From: Bacteroidales bacterium
Lineage (GTDB): Bacteria > Bacteroidota > Bacteroidia > Bacteroidales > ML635J-15
Reading direction: 5' to 3'
Length of the DNA: 28,373 bases
Assembly: GCA_023228725.1 (NCBI GenBank)
Contig: JALOAQ010000024.1
Location: forward strand, 1-28,373
The translations under genes and the position numbers were made by a program. Shown piece after piece: positions 18,539-26,873 of the stretch (the first letter of the stretch is position 1; each line of letters opens with the position of its first letter). Below the pieces are notes generated by a model. The model was not told the DNA's origin and searched no databases. It was given only the letters and a program-made list of their open reading frames with translations.

Positions 18539-18589
18539 TAAGCAAAATATTGAGTAAAAAGACTTAGAAACGAAGTTTTATTTTGCTTA
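18539..18589. repeat. 11-bp perfect inverted repeat upstream of abiEi
   Basis: TAAGCAAAATA at 18539-18549 is repeated as its exact reverse complement at 18579-18589, with 29 bp between. It lies between guaA and the divergent abiE operon, about 57 bp upstream of the abiEi -7 element. Related AbiEi proteins autoregulate by binding inverted repeats at their promoter, so this is a candidate operator. It could instead be an RNA hairpin. Confidence 0.45.
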
Positions 18590-18645
18590 CAAAAGCATTT
18601 TAGAATATTTTTTTAGCAAAATTTAATTTTAATTCTTTTTTTCCG

Positions 18646-18653
18646 TATATTTG
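18646..18653 (+). promoter_or_regulatory. abiEi -7 promoter element
   Basis: TATATTTG matches TAnnTTTG and lies 23 nt upstream of the abiEi ATG. The -33 region is T-rich without a clear TTG. Confidence 0.55.
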
Positions 18654-18676
18654 CATAAAATTAGAAGTGAATTAAA

Positions 18677-19303
18677 ATGAACTTTTGGCAATTCAGAAAT
18701 CAATTTTACGACTTGGTATGTTTTAATATCAATCAAGTCTATGCGTGGGAAACAAATTTTGAGAAAAATAATCTTACTCGTTGGGCAAAACAAAAATTGC
18801 TTGTAAAACTGCGTAATTCCTGGTATAGTTTCCCCGAATATTTAAAAACACCAAACATTCAGCATTTTGTATCAAACAAAATATATAGCCCTTCCTATGT
18901 CAGTTTGCATTCTGCATTAGCATTTTACGGCATTATTCCCGAAGCAATAGTGCAGACAACTGCTGTTAGTTCAATAAAAAAAACAAATTTTGATAATATT
19001 TTTGGCTCATTTACATATCAACAAATTTCACCCGCATTAATGTTCGGCTATGAACAAAAATCATTTTTAAGCAAACAAAGTTTACTATTTGCTACTCCCG
19101 AAAAAGCAATTTTAGATTTATTATATCTTTATCCACAGTATAATAATGAGCAAGAAATCACAGAATTACGTTTTGACGAAGAATTTATGCAAGAATATTT
19201 GAACATAGAACGTTTAAACGAGTTTACAGAAAAATTTCAATCAAACGCATTAAGAAATAGAGTTAACTTACTTTTAAAAATTCAAAATTTATGCTCAATT
19301 TAG
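18677..19303 (+). CDS. abiEi: AbiEi-type antitoxin/transcriptional regulator
   Basis: This 208-residue protein is the probable antitoxin of a type IV AbiE toxin-antitoxin system. The N-terminal 50 residues look like a winged helix (helix pair with NLTRWAKQKLLVKL, then the wing strand NSWYSFPE). A middle region begins SPSYVSLHSALAFYGIIPE, a signature of the AbiEi family, and continues to LLFATPEKAILDLLYL. AbiEi proteins repress their own promoter and block the toxin without a stable complex. The last 13 nt overlap the toxin gene start, so translation is coupled. The inverted repeat at 18539-18589 is a possible operator. I infer antitoxin function from family and gene order. Confidence 0.85.
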   Translation: MNFWQFRNQFYDLVCFNINQVYAWETNFEKNNLTRWAKQKLLVKLRNSWYSFPEYLKTPNIQHFVSNKIYSPSYVSLHSALAFYGIIPEAIVQTTAVSSIKKTNFDNIFGSFTYQQISPALMFGYEQKSFLSKQSLLFATPEKAILDLLYLYPQYNNEQEITELRFDEEFMQEYLNIERLNEFTEKFQSNALRNRVNLLLKIQNLCSI

Positions 19304-20076
19304 AACAAATCCAAAATTATTTTTCGCCACAAATCCGAAAAAATCCTGCTCACAAAAAATATATTTTAAAAGAATATATTCAACTAATAATTTTAAATTT
19401 CTTAGCAAGTTCAAAATTTGTAAAAAAAATCACTTTTATTGGTGGTACAAATTTGCGTTTAATAAAAGGGATTGACAGATTTTCTGAGGATTTAGATTTT
19501 GATTGTAAAGATTTTTATGCCGAAGATTTTGCAGAAATGTCTCAATCGGTTTTAACTTTTCTAAAGCGTTCGGGTTTTCAAGTCGAAAATCGAAAAAAGC
19601 AAAGCGAAAAATTAACAGCTTTTCGTTCAAACTTTTATTTCCCTGAATTATTATTTGATTTAGGCTTGTCAGCATATAAAGAAGAACGATTTTTGATTAA
19701 AATTGAAAGCCAAAATCAAAAATTTGAATACAAAGCTAAAATATCGCATATTAACGCTTGTGGTTTTTTTATTTCGTTTCCTGTTCCGCCAGACGACATA
19801 CTTTGTGCAATGAAATTGTCTGCTTTACTTTCACGGGCAAAAGGACGGGATTTTTACGATGCAATCTTCCTACTTTCCCAAACTAAACCAAATTATGAGT
19901 TTCTTGCTAAAAAACAAAAAATCCATAATCTGACAGAATTAAAAACAAAACTGGCAGAAACGGTGGATAAAGTTAATTTACAACACAAATCCAAAGATTT
20001 TGAACATTTATTATTTAACAAAGAGAGTAAAAATAAGATATTGAATTTTAAAGAATTTATCAAAATATTAAATTGA
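19291..20076 (+). CDS. abiEii: AbiEii-type nucleotidyltransferase toxin
   Basis: This 261-residue protein has the DNA polymerase beta-type nucleotidyltransferase motifs of the AbiEii/AbiGii family: FIGGTNLRLIKG (GGT at 51-53) and RFSEDLDFD (63-71), with the metal-binding acidic residues. The family C-terminal motif is present as MKLSALLSRAKGRDFYD near residues 170-190. Related toxins transfer nucleotides to the acceptor stem of tRNAs, stopping translation after phage infection or on loss of the antitoxin. Its partner overlaps it upstream, the standard antitoxin-toxin order. The frame is intact, with all motifs present, so the system is probably functional. No third gene belongs to the operon; 224 bp separate it from the glycosyltransferase genes. 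Confidence 0.9.
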   Translation: MLNLEQIQNYFSPQIRKNPAHKKYILKEYIQLIILNFLASSKFVKKITFIGGTNLRLIKGIDRFSEDLDFDCKDFYAEDFAEMSQSVLTFLKRSGFQVENRKKQSEKLTAFRSNFYFPELLFDLGLSAYKEERFLIKIESQNQKFEYKAKISHINACGFFISFPVPPDDILCAMKLSALLSRAKGRDFYDAIFLLSQTKPNYEFLAKKQKIHNLTELKTKLAETVDKVNLQHKSKDFEHLLFNKESKNKILNFKEFIKILN

Positions 20077-20274
20077 GAAATATAAAAATTCACTTAGCTA
20101 TTTATCAATATAGCAAAAAAGATAATATTTGCCTGTATTTAAGTGTTTTACAAAATTCACAGCCTTAAAACCAACTTAGTTTATCCAAAAAACCTTAGAT
20201 TTATTAAACTTATTGCATTTTTAAATTTAAAATCTAATAAACAGTATTTATGCAAATTATATAAAAGTTTTTTT

Positions 20275-20282
20275 TAATTTTG
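20275..20282 (+). promoter_or_regulatory. -7 promoter element of the glycosyltransferase operon
   Basis: TAATTTTG matches TAnnTTTG. It ends on the TTG at 20280-20282 that could otherwise be read as a start codon, so transcription begins downstream of that TTG and the ATG at 20301 is the real start. Confidence 0.5.
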
Positions 20283-20300
20283 TTCAAAATTCTAAATTTT

Positions 20301-21395
20301 ATGAATTTAAAAGATATAAAATACGATTGCAGACATTTTAGGGGCGGTATTCCTTGCAAACCTAACAAAGATTTTGCTGTAGATTGCTTAGATTGTAAGT
20401 ATTACGATAAAATTGGCAAAAGAATTTTAATTATTAAACTTGGGGCAATGGGTGATGTTATTCGTAGCACACCTTTAATTGTGAAATATCGTGAACTATA
20501 CCCGGATTGTCATATTACATGGTTAAGCCACTCGCCTGAAGTCTTGCCAAAAGATAAAATTGATGAAATCCTAAAATGGAATGAAACTTCAATTTTTATA
20601 ATTCAAAATAAAAAATATGATATTGCAATAAACCTTGACAAAGAAGAAGAGGCTTGTATTTTATTAGAAAAACTTGAAGCTAAAGAAAAATACGGTTTTA
20701 TTTGGAACAATGAGCATATTGATGCCGCCACACCTGCTGCTACACATAAATTAATCACAGGATTTTTTGACCATTATTCTCAAAAAAATACAAAAAATTA
20801 TCTTGAAGAAATTTTTGAAATATGTCATTTGCAGTTTAATGACGAACCTTATTTATTAAATTACAACAAAAATTTAGCTGAACAATGGCAAACAAAAATC
20901 AAAGAAAAAAGCAAAGGAAAAACTATTGTAGGTTTAAATACTGGTGTTGGAAATCGTTGGGCAACACGACTTTTGCCTGAAGAACATTGGGTTTCTTTAA
21001 TAAACCTACTTTTGAAAAATGATTTTTATCCAATTATTTTGGGCGGTCCTCAAGAAAATGAAAAAAATCAAAATTTTGCAAATAAAACTGGAGCTTATTA
21101 TCCCGGAACTTTTTCTTTAGAAGAATTTTTTGCTATTAGCTCTAACTGCGAAATTATTCTTACACAAGTTTCGATGATGATGCATATTGCAACTGCGTTA
21201 AAAAAGAAAATGGTTTTAATGAATAATATTTTCAATAAACATGAATTTTATCTTTATAATAGAGGAATAATTGTTGAACCCGAATCTGGTTGCGACTGCT
21301 ATTATGGAAATAAATGTAAAAGAGAAATTTCTTGCATGTACGATATAAAGCCTGAAACATTATTAAAAGAAATTTTAAAACTTCACAATTCATAA
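20301..21395 (+). CDS. Glycosyltransferase family 9 (heptosyltransferase-like)
   Basis: This 364-residue GT-B enzyme is likely to transfer a sugar during surface glycan or lipopolysaccharide core assembly. The N-terminal Rossmann start is RILIIKLGAMGDVIRSTPL (about 41-59), typical of ADP-heptose:LPS transferases. The C-terminal half has GLNTGVGNRW and ILGGPQEN for the nucleotide sugar. Unusual are two cysteine clusters: Cys10, 19, 29 and 32 before the catalytic domain, and Cys331, 333, 339 and 345 at the end (CDCYYGNKCKREISC). These could bind a metal or form disulfides. I chose the ATG at 20301 because a promoter element covers the upstream TTG. The stop overlaps the next gene start by one base (TAATG). 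The donor and acceptor are unknown. Confidence 0.85.
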   Translation: MNLKDIKYDCRHFRGGIPCKPNKDFAVDCLDCKYYDKIGKRILIIKLGAMGDVIRSTPLIVKYRELYPDCHITWLSHSPEVLPKDKIDEILKWNETSIFIIQNKKYDIAINLDKEEEACILLEKLEAKEKYGFIWNNEHIDAATPAATHKLITGFFDHYSQKNTKNYLEEIFEICHLQFNDEPYLLNYNKNLAEQWQTKIKEKSKGKTIVGLNTGVGNRWATRLLPEEHWVSLINLLLKNDFYPIILGGPQENEKNQNFANKTGAYYPGTFSLEEFFAISSNCEIILTQVSMMMHIATALKKKMVLMNNIFNKHEFYLYNRGIIVEPESGCDCYYGNKCKREISCMYDIKPETLLKEILKLHNS

Positions 21396-22504
21396 TGAAA
21401 ATAGCTTATTTATCAACTTTTTATCCTTTTCGTGGAGGAATTGCACAATTTAATGCTTCGCTTTTTAGAGAATTTGAAAAAATGGGGCATAAAACCCAAG
21501 CTTTTACTTTTACTACTCAATATCCAAAGTTTTTATTTCCTGGCGAAACACAATTTGTACAAGAAAATGATATAGTTGACAAAATTGACTCTCAAAGAAT
21601 TTTAAATACTGCAAATCCTTTCACTTGGCTTAGTGCTGCAAAAAAAATTCGCAAAACTCAACCCGATTTATTAATAATGAAGTATTGGATGTCATATTTT
21701 GCTCCTTCCTTAGCTTGTGTTGCAGGCAAAATGAATAAAAACACAAAAATTCTTACAATTTTAGACAATGTAATACCACACGAGAAAAAGTTTTTTGACT
21801 CTGCTTTTACTAAATATTTTTTGAAAAAAAATCATGCTTTTGTTGCAATGTCCGAAAAAGTAAAAAATGACTTGCTAACATTTTTGCCTGAAGCAAAATG
21901 TGAATTATTGCCACATCCGCTTTATAATCATTTTGGAGATATTCAAGACAAAACAAAGGCAAAAGAAAAATTAGGAATAGACCCAAATAAAAAGACTTTA
22001 TTATTTTTCGGTTTTATTCGTGATTATAAAGGGTTGGATATTTTAATAGAAAGTTTTGGAGAACTTGACAAGTCATATCAATTACTTATTGCTGGCGAAG
22101 TTTATGGAAATTTTTCAAAATACGATGAATTAATCAATAAAAATCCAAACAAAGAAAATATCCATAAGCATATAAAATATATTTCAGACAATGAAGTGAG
22201 TACATACTTTTCAGCCAGCGACATTTGTGTTTTACCATATAAATCAGCTACCCAAAGCGGAATAACAGGAATTTCATTTCACTTTGAAACACCAATGATA
22301 GCAACAGATGTTGGAGGATTGGCAGAAATTATTTCGCATGAAAAAACTGGATTAATTTGCGAACTTCCTGATGCAAAATACTTAGCTAAAAGCATTAAAT
22401 CATATTTTGAAGATTATAAGCAAGAAGGCTTTGTTGAAAACATTAAAAAACTTAAACAAGAATTAAGCTGGGAAGTCTTTGCAGAAAAAATCATAGATTT
22501 ATAA
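21395..22504 (+). CDS. Glycosyltransferase family 4
   Basis: This 369-residue retaining GT-B enzyme starts with the acceptor-side motif YPFRGGIAQFN (10-20). The donor-side domain begins near LLFFGFIRDYKGLDILIESF (about 205) and contains the family glutamate motif in HFETPMIATDVGGLAEII (about 295-312). It overlaps the GT9 gene by one base and is the second gene of that operon, so both probably act on the same glycan. The cytoplasmic face of the inner membrane is its likely place of action. It ends directly against the 16-bp tandem repeat. Sugar specificity cannot be predicted. Confidence 0.88.
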   Translation: MKIAYLSTFYPFRGGIAQFNASLFREFEKMGHKTQAFTFTTQYPKFLFPGETQFVQENDIVDKIDSQRILNTANPFTWLSAAKKIRKTQPDLLIMKYWMSYFAPSLACVAGKMNKNTKILTILDNVIPHEKKFFDSAFTKYFLKKNHAFVAMSEKVKNDLLTFLPEAKCELLPHPLYNHFGDIQDKTKAKEKLGIDPNKKTLLFFGFIRDYKGLDILIESFGELDKSYQLLIAGEVYGNFSKYDELINKNPNKENIHKHIKYISDNEVSTYFSASDICVLPYKSATQSGITGISFHFETPMIATDVGGLAEIISHEKTGLICELPDAKYLAKSIKSYFEDYKQEGFVENIKKLKQELSWEVFAEKIIDL

Positions 22505-22598
22505 AGTTGAAAGTCTGTAAAGTCGAAAGTCTATAAAGTCTAAAGTCTGTAAAGTCGAAAGTCTGTAAAGTCGAAAGTCTGTAAAGTTGAAAGTGCTT
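22503..22598. repeat. 16-bp tandem repeat, six units
   Basis: Six consecutive 16-bp units (consensus AAAGTCGAAAGTCTGT, with one to a few changes each, the last most diverged) fill the space between two convergent genes. Each unit is two 8-bp halves of the type AAAGTnGA/AAAGTCTG. Similar AAAGTT-phased motifs occur at 26874-26893 and on the opposite strand at 26988-27007, next to the avd gene. Confidence 0.85.
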
Positions 22599-22620
22599 GT
22601 CGATTAAAAAGATTTTACCA

Positions 22621-24237
22621 CTAAGGCTGATACAAAGAACAATAGTTGAATTTTGAATTTTCGTTGATACGAATCCGTTCAGTCCGCTTATAGCCTATAC
22701 TATGTCGGGTGCAATATTCATTTATTATTTGATTTGCTTTTTTAAAATCTTGTCTTTCATACGCTTTAATCAAGTTTTCTCTATCAACATTATTTAGTTC
22801 TTTGATATTTGGAATTTTTAATTGTTTTAAAACTTGTGATTGAAATCTTGGAAGTCCACCATTCATTCTTATTCCAATTTGAGACATTTGGTGTTTAATA
22901 AAGTCAGACATTAAAATACTTGCCAAAATTTTCAAATATGGAATACTATCCGATGTTATGAAATACAAATTATGATGAGGATAGTATTTACCCGGGTCAA
23001 TAAAAAGGAATTTATTTCCTGTAAGGTCTGGTAATAAAAGCTTTGGCTTAGTTAATAAATCTGGTTTAATTTTGTCAATTGTTTTATACCATTTATTTGG
23101 TGTTTTTTTTGCTGTATGTCTTTGCAATAGCTTCTGCTTGTGATCATTAAGATAAGTCTGTAAATGTGGATATTTTTCTAAATCACAAAGTTCTCCATTT
23201 TCATATGGATTAATCAAATAATTTTCAGCCCAATTGAATGTGTTGTTTTTTAAATCACTTGATTTAATTATTGGCAACAGTCTGTTTTTTTCAATCTCGT
23301 TAAGCTCTCTTTTATTTTTAATAAAAACTTTATCTGCTCCTGTTGCTACTCCAATTCCAATTTCAAAGCCTTGTTCTTCTATGCCGATTAAGGCAGTATG
23401 ATTTATATTGTAATGCAAAAACAAATTTTGCCAAGACTTGTTTTTTGGATTTTCAACTTCAGTAAAATTCAAGCTATTAAAATCAATTTGTTTTGAGTTG
23501 TCTTCGCAAAACAAAACCATTTCAGAGCGTTTACTTTTTTGTATTGTCGTAATACAAGGATATGCTGTTACAACTTCTTCAAAAGGTGAAGACTTTTCAA
23601 TATTTAAAACTTTTATTAAATTATAATGAGAAGAAATTTGCTCTCTTAAAATCTTTCCATATTGATTATTAAGCCACCTATTTGAGCTAATAAAGGATAA
23701 AAAACCATTAGGTTTTAATAAATCTAATGAACACTCAAAAAATGGAATATACAAGTCTGATCTGTATCTAAAAGTTTTATATTTTTTACGGTAAAAAACT
23801 TTGTCAGTGTCTGGAATAAGTTCGTATCTTATATATGGCGGATTACCAACTATACAATCAAATTTTTGTTTAAAATGCCAAGTCAAATAGTTTGTATTTA
23901 AACAAATTTGAGAGCTTAATTTAATCCTTTTATTTGTTAAATTAAAAATTAAATCATCAATGGTTTTGGTTAACTTAACAAAAGCAATTAAATCTAACTC
24001 AACAAAAGTCAAATTAGAAATCACACTATCAATAAATGAGAATTTATAAATTAAAGATGACTTGTAGAGGCGTTTTATTATTTCGCTTGCAAATGCTCCA
24101 TTGCCTGATGCCGGTTCAAGTATTTTAATAGAACTTAAATTCAAATCAGAAGAATAGCTAACTTCGTCCAATATAAACCGGACTACATTCTTATTTGTAA
24201 AGACTTTACTGCGATTTCTTCCGTTTTTTTTCTCCAT
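22621..24237 (-). CDS. Type II DNA adenine-N6 methyltransferase (PaeR7I/XhoI type)
   Basis: This 538-residue methyltransferase protects host DNA from the partner endonuclease. AdoMet-binding motif I is EPASGNGAF (41-49) and catalytic motif IV is GNPPYI (131-136), the NPPY of adenine-N6 enzymes with motif I first (gamma class). The C-terminal half, with QMSQIGIRMNGGLPRFQSQVLK, is the target recognition region. Length agrees with the PaeR7I/XhoI methylase group. The ATG lies two bases after the endonuclease stop, so endonuclease and methylase are one operon with the endonuclease first. The site is probably CTCGAG by family, which the sequence alone cannot prove. Confidence 0.85.
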   Translation of the reverse strand: MEKKNGRNRSKVFTNKNVVRFILDEVSYSSDLNLSSIKILEPASGNGAFASEIIKRLYKSSLIYKFSFIDSVISNLTFVELDLIAFVKLTKTIDDLIFNLTNKRIKLSSQICLNTNYLTWHFKQKFDCIVGNPPYIRYELIPDTDKVFYRKKYKTFRYRSDLYIPFFECSLDLLKPNGFLSFISSNRWLNNQYGKILREQISSHYNLIKVLNIEKSSPFEEVVTAYPCITTIQKSKRSEMVLFCEDNSKQIDFNSLNFTEVENPKNKSWQNLFLHYNINHTALIGIEEQGFEIGIGVATGADKVFIKNKRELNEIEKNRLLPIIKSSDLKNNTFNWAENYLINPYENGELCDLEKYPHLQTYLNDHKQKLLQRHTAKKTPNKWYKTIDKIKPDLLTKPKLLLPDLTGNKFLFIDPGKYYPHHNLYFITSDSIPYLKILASILMSDFIKHQMSQIGIRMNGGLPRFQSQVLKQLKIPNIKELNNVDRENLIKAYERQDFKKANQIINEYCTRHSIGYKRTERIRINENSKFNYCSLYQP

Positions 24238-24239
24238 AA

Positions 24240-24962
24240 TTATTTTTGTTTAAACTCGTGAACTTGCCCTAATAATTGTCCAATAAACGAATAAAGAAAG
24301 GCTTCTATTGAAATGCTATTTTCAACATTTCCGTAATCATAATTGTCAGTTGACCAAAGCAAACAGCATTGAGAGTAATGTCTTTCAAGCATAAGTTTTT
24401 GACAAAACAAACAATATCTATCAATATATGAGGTATTATGAAACTCTCTGAATACTTTAAAGTGTGGTTCGTAAATTCTAACCGGGGATGTTGATTTTAC
24501 AGTTTTTTCTACAATCATCAAATATCCTAACCAAGGTGCTGTTTGATTGGGATATGCTTTTTCTCTAAAAGCAGTCCATAAATCAATAGCGCTTCCTAAG
24601 GCTTCTTCAGTTCTGTTATTAAAATTATTTCCAAAAGAACCAACTTGGGATTTAAGTTCAATAACGGCAATAAGTTTTTGAGTTGGTGAAATAATTAGCA
24701 TATCCCAATCTTTTGTTGGTCTAAAGAAACCAGGTAATTGGTTTCCCTTAATGAAAATACAATTTGTTGGTATTCCAACATCAACTGCGACTTGATATAA
24801 AAGATTGATAAAACCGTCTAATTGTTTACCTCCAGTAACTGAACTTCTATTGCCTGTATCTTTTACCTCTCTATCGCCCTGCTCATCTTTTTGTTTGCTT
24901 CTTGTTTTCCAAAAATGATAAATGGCAGATTTTATGAGTTCCTTATATTTTTCTATTTCCAT
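24240..24962 (-). CDS. Type II restriction endonuclease, PaeR7I/XhoI family
   Basis: This 240-residue protein is close in length to PaeR7I and XhoI. The family signature GNRSSVTGGKQLDGF is at 37-51. The PD-(D/E)xK active site can be read as Asp87 (KDWDMLI) with Glu102 and Lys104 (AVIELKSQVG). WSTDNYDYG closes the conserved part. Relatives cut CTCGAG. It precedes its methylase by two bases, and no controller (C) protein gene is seen upstream. A TAACTTTG element 22 nt upstream and a large dyad just beyond it may set its expression. The frame and active site are intact. Confidence 0.9.
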   Translation of the reverse strand: MEIEKYKELIKSAIYHFWKTRSKQKDEQGDREVKDTGNRSSVTGGKQLDGFINLLYQVAVDVGIPTNCIFIKGNQLPGFFRPTKDWDMLIISPTQKLIAVIELKSQVGSFGNNFNNRTEEALGSAIDLWTAFREKAYPNQTAPWLGYLMIVEKTVKSTSPVRIYEPHFKVFREFHNTSYIDRYCLFCQKLMLERHYSQCCLLWSTDNYDYGNVENSISIEAFLYSFIGQLLGQVHEFKQK

Positions 24963-24984
24963 TTTTTCTTTTTCTATTTTAATG

Positions 24985-24992
24985 CAAAGTTA
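24985..24992 (-). promoter_or_regulatory. -7 promoter element of the restriction-modification operon
   Basis: The minus strand reads TAACTTTG, a consensus match, 22 nt upstream of the endonuclease ATG. No TTG box is at the usual distance; that place is taken by the dyad at 25002-25029. Confidence 0.5.
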
Positions 24993-25001
24993 AAAGTTTA
25001 G

Positions 25002-25029
25002 AAAGTTCTTAAGTCGCTTAAAGAACTTT
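25002..25029. terminator. Inverted repeat, possible terminator of the DGR operon or operator
   Basis: AAAGTTCTTAAG (25002-25013) pairs with CTTAAAGAACTTT (25017-25029) around a TCG loop, with one bulged A. On the plus strand a run of T follows directly; on the minus strand the T-run is interrupted. It lies 172 nt past the reverse transcriptase stop and in the -33 region of the restriction promoter, so either termination or repressor binding is possible. Confidence 0.4.
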
Positions 25030-25201
25030 TTATTATTGTAGCACCTCATTCCTCTACCCCACAAACTTTCAGCACTACACATATTCGAAAATAAAACATT
25101 TTTTTCTTGCATATTGTTCTTTACAAAACTAATAATTATTTTTATAAAATAAATATTTTTAATGCTTCCTTATTAAATTTAACAAAAACTATTCTGTAGT
25201 A

Positions 25202-26446
25202 TCAAAAAGAGTAATTCTGTTTAAATCTTAAAGCCTTTTTATTTTGTATTTTACGTTTAAAAACAAATTTTTCAAAACCACCCGACATATAAAAGTAGTT
25301 CCACCAATTAGCATTCAAATATTTTAACAAATAATTTTTACGGATTTTGTATGTTTTATAATGTTTCATTATACCCAAGTATGAGTTAATACAAGATTGA
25401 AAAACTTTCTGTTCTTCTAAACTTGGTTTATGGTCTTTTATTATTTTATTTTGCTTTTCAATAGCGTCATAAAAATTTCCTTTAGTCCTGTTTGCAATAT
25501 AAATTCTATGCGGTTTTATTACAGTTCCTAAAAATTTAACTCCTTTGCTATAATGTTGTAAATAAATTTTATTTGGATGCAATGTGAGTTTTAAGTTTGA
25601 AGACAAAAAATCACTAATCTTAGGGATTAAAGATTGTAGATAGTGTTTATTTTCATGAATCAGAATAAAGTCATCGACATAACGCCCGTAATATTTTATG
25701 CCTAAGTCGTTTTTTACCCAATGATCGAAGTCGTTCATATAAATATTAGCAAAAAGCTGTGAGGTTAAATTGCCTATAGGCAAACCACAATTTTCTTGCA
25801 CATAAAATAAACTTTTTGTTTTAGGTAAACCTTTCCAGCTATCACGACTACCTTTAACTATGCAATTTTTACGAGGATCATTAAAAATGGTTTTTTCAAT
25901 CAAATAAATAAGCAGATTTACATTAAATTCCACTATTTTATTATCAGCTGATAATACTTGCTTAATTTTATCAAATAACAAATCTTTGTTTATTGCCATA
26001 AAATATCCTAATATATCAAGTTTTAAGATATAACATTCTCCATAATAATTATTTGAACAAGATTTGATAAAGTGGTTAACTCGTGAAACACCATAATGCA
26101 CACCTTTAGCAAGTCTACAACTATATGAATCGATAATAAATAATTTTTCAAAAACCGGCGAGATATAATTAAAAATAAAATGATGAACAAGTCTATCTCT
26201 AAAATCAGCCGCAAATATTTCACGCTTTACAGGTTTATCAACAATAAAACAAATGCTTGGATATGGTTCATAATCAAACTCAATAATTTCATTAAACAAA
26301 GCAAAAATATTAGCTTCTGCATATTTTTCAAAAGCTAAGGCATTTATAGTGTTTCTTTTATTTTTTCGTGCATCAAAATACGCTTGAAACAAATCAAGAC
26401 TAATTTTATTTTTTTCATTTTCTTCAAATAAATCTTGTTTTTTCAT
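25202..26446 (-). CDS. Diversity-generating retroelement reverse transcriptase
   Basis: This 414-residue reverse transcriptase copies the TR RNA into error-prone cDNA that replaces VR. Motif A is ILKLDILGYF (Asp144). The hallmark GLPIGNLTSQLFAN (about 221-234) has SQ at 229-230, typical of DGR enzymes. The catalytic box is RYVDDF with Asp258 and Asp259. SWKGLPKTKSLF and VKFLGTVIKPHRIYI are the flanking thumb-side blocks. It has no maturase or endonuclease domain, which argues against a group II intron. It begins immediately after TR and is preceded by avd, the classic DGR order. The TR/VR adenine-specific differences confirm the class and that it has been active. Confidence 0.95.
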   Translation of the reverse strand: MKKQDLFEENEKNKISLDLFQAYFDARKNKRNTINALAFEKYAEANIFALFNEIIEFDYEPYPSICFIVDKPVKREIFAADFRDRLVHHFIFNYISPVFEKLFIIDSYSCRLAKGVHYGVSRVNHFIKSCSNNYYGECYILKLDILGYFMAINKDLLFDKIKQVLSADNKIVEFNVNLLIYLIEKTIFNDPRKNCIVKGSRDSWKGLPKTKSLFYVQENCGLPIGNLTSQLFANIYMNDFDHWVKNDLGIKYYGRYVDDFILIHENKHYLQSLIPKISDFLSSNLKLTLHPNKIYLQHYSKGVKFLGTVIKPHRIYIANRTKGNFYDAIEKQNKIIKDHKPSLEEQKVFQSCINSYLGIMKHYKTYKIRKNYLLKYLNANWWNYFYMSGGFEKFVFKRKIQNKKALRFKQNYSF

Positions 26447-26463
26447 TTAAAAAATTTTAATAA

Positions 26464-26492
26464 AGTCACAGGCGAACAACCTTCCTGTGACT
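26464..26492 (-). repeat. Perfect 9-bp hairpin in the TR-to-RT spacer
   Basis: AGTCACAGG (26464-26472) and CCTGTGACT (26484-26492) are exact reverse complements around an 11-nt loop. On the transcript the hairpin starts 13 nt after the end of TR and ends 17 nt before the reverse transcriptase ATG. In the Bordetella phage DGR the spacer after TR folds and primes cDNA synthesis, so this is a candidate for the same role. Confidence 0.65.
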
Positions 26493-26505
26493 CTGTTTTC
26501 AATAA

Positions 26506-26698
26506 AATCCCTAACGCAGCGCACTGAGTATCCGTTATCCTTGTTGTTGTTGTTCCTGTTAACATTGCTGTTATTATAGTACAAGTTACGTTTCCAAGCG
26601 TTATTGCTATCATTCTCAGTAGCCGACCACCAATTACCGTTGTTCCCAAGATTGTTGAAATTACCATTGTTGTTACGGTAACCTCCCGGCAGAGCTGT
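26506..26698 (-). repeat. DGR template repeat (TR)
   Basis: This 193-bp segment aligns without gaps with VR at a constant offset of 1620 bp. On the minus strand it reads as an asparagine-rich version of the VR protein segment (AAC/AAT codons where VR has Tyr, Ser, Gly, Asp, Ile, Phe). It holds about 67 adenines, of which 21 are substituted in VR. Only one other difference exists (T to G, opposite 26681, near the 5' edge). Two codons, AAA (26593-26591) and AAG (26542-26540), can become stop codons by adenine mutation. Confidence 0.96.
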
Positions 26699-26808
26699 TT
26701 TAGCAACTTCTCTATTTGTTGGGTAGAAATTTGCAAAACCACCCAATCTTTTATAGCTAACATATACCTGTTTTTTTATATTACAGGCCTTTACAATGTC
26801 AGCGAGTT

Positions 26809-26860
26809 GCCGGATTTTATAATGCACGCTCCGACAAACCTTAGCTTGTCGAAATCTGGC
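26809..26860 (-). repeat. Two-part hairpin upstream of TR
   Basis: GCCGGATTT (26809-26817) pairs with AAATCTGGC (26852-26860) with one non-Watson-Crick position. Inside it, CGACAA (26832-26837) pairs perfectly with TTGTCG (26846-26851), stacked directly on the outer stem with a 14-nt bulge on the other side. It lies about 110 nt upstream of TR on the transcript. Confidence 0.5.
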
Positions 26861-26873
26861 GGAAAACTTCTTT

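Noticed and set aside
20280..20300. TTG start for the GT9 gene
   Set aside because: The TTG is part of a TAATTTTG promoter element, so the ATG at 20301 is more likely.
22503..22598. Possible CRISPR array
   Set aside because: The units are contiguous without spacers and no cas gene is present.
25202..26446. Group II intron or retron reverse transcriptase
   Set aside because: There is no maturase or endonuclease domain, the motif is SQ type, and an adjacent TR/VR pair with adenine-specific changes identifies a DGR.
26443..26763. 106-codon frame across TR
   Set aside because: It is the same wrong frame as the VR shadow, overlaps the RT start, and has no independent support.
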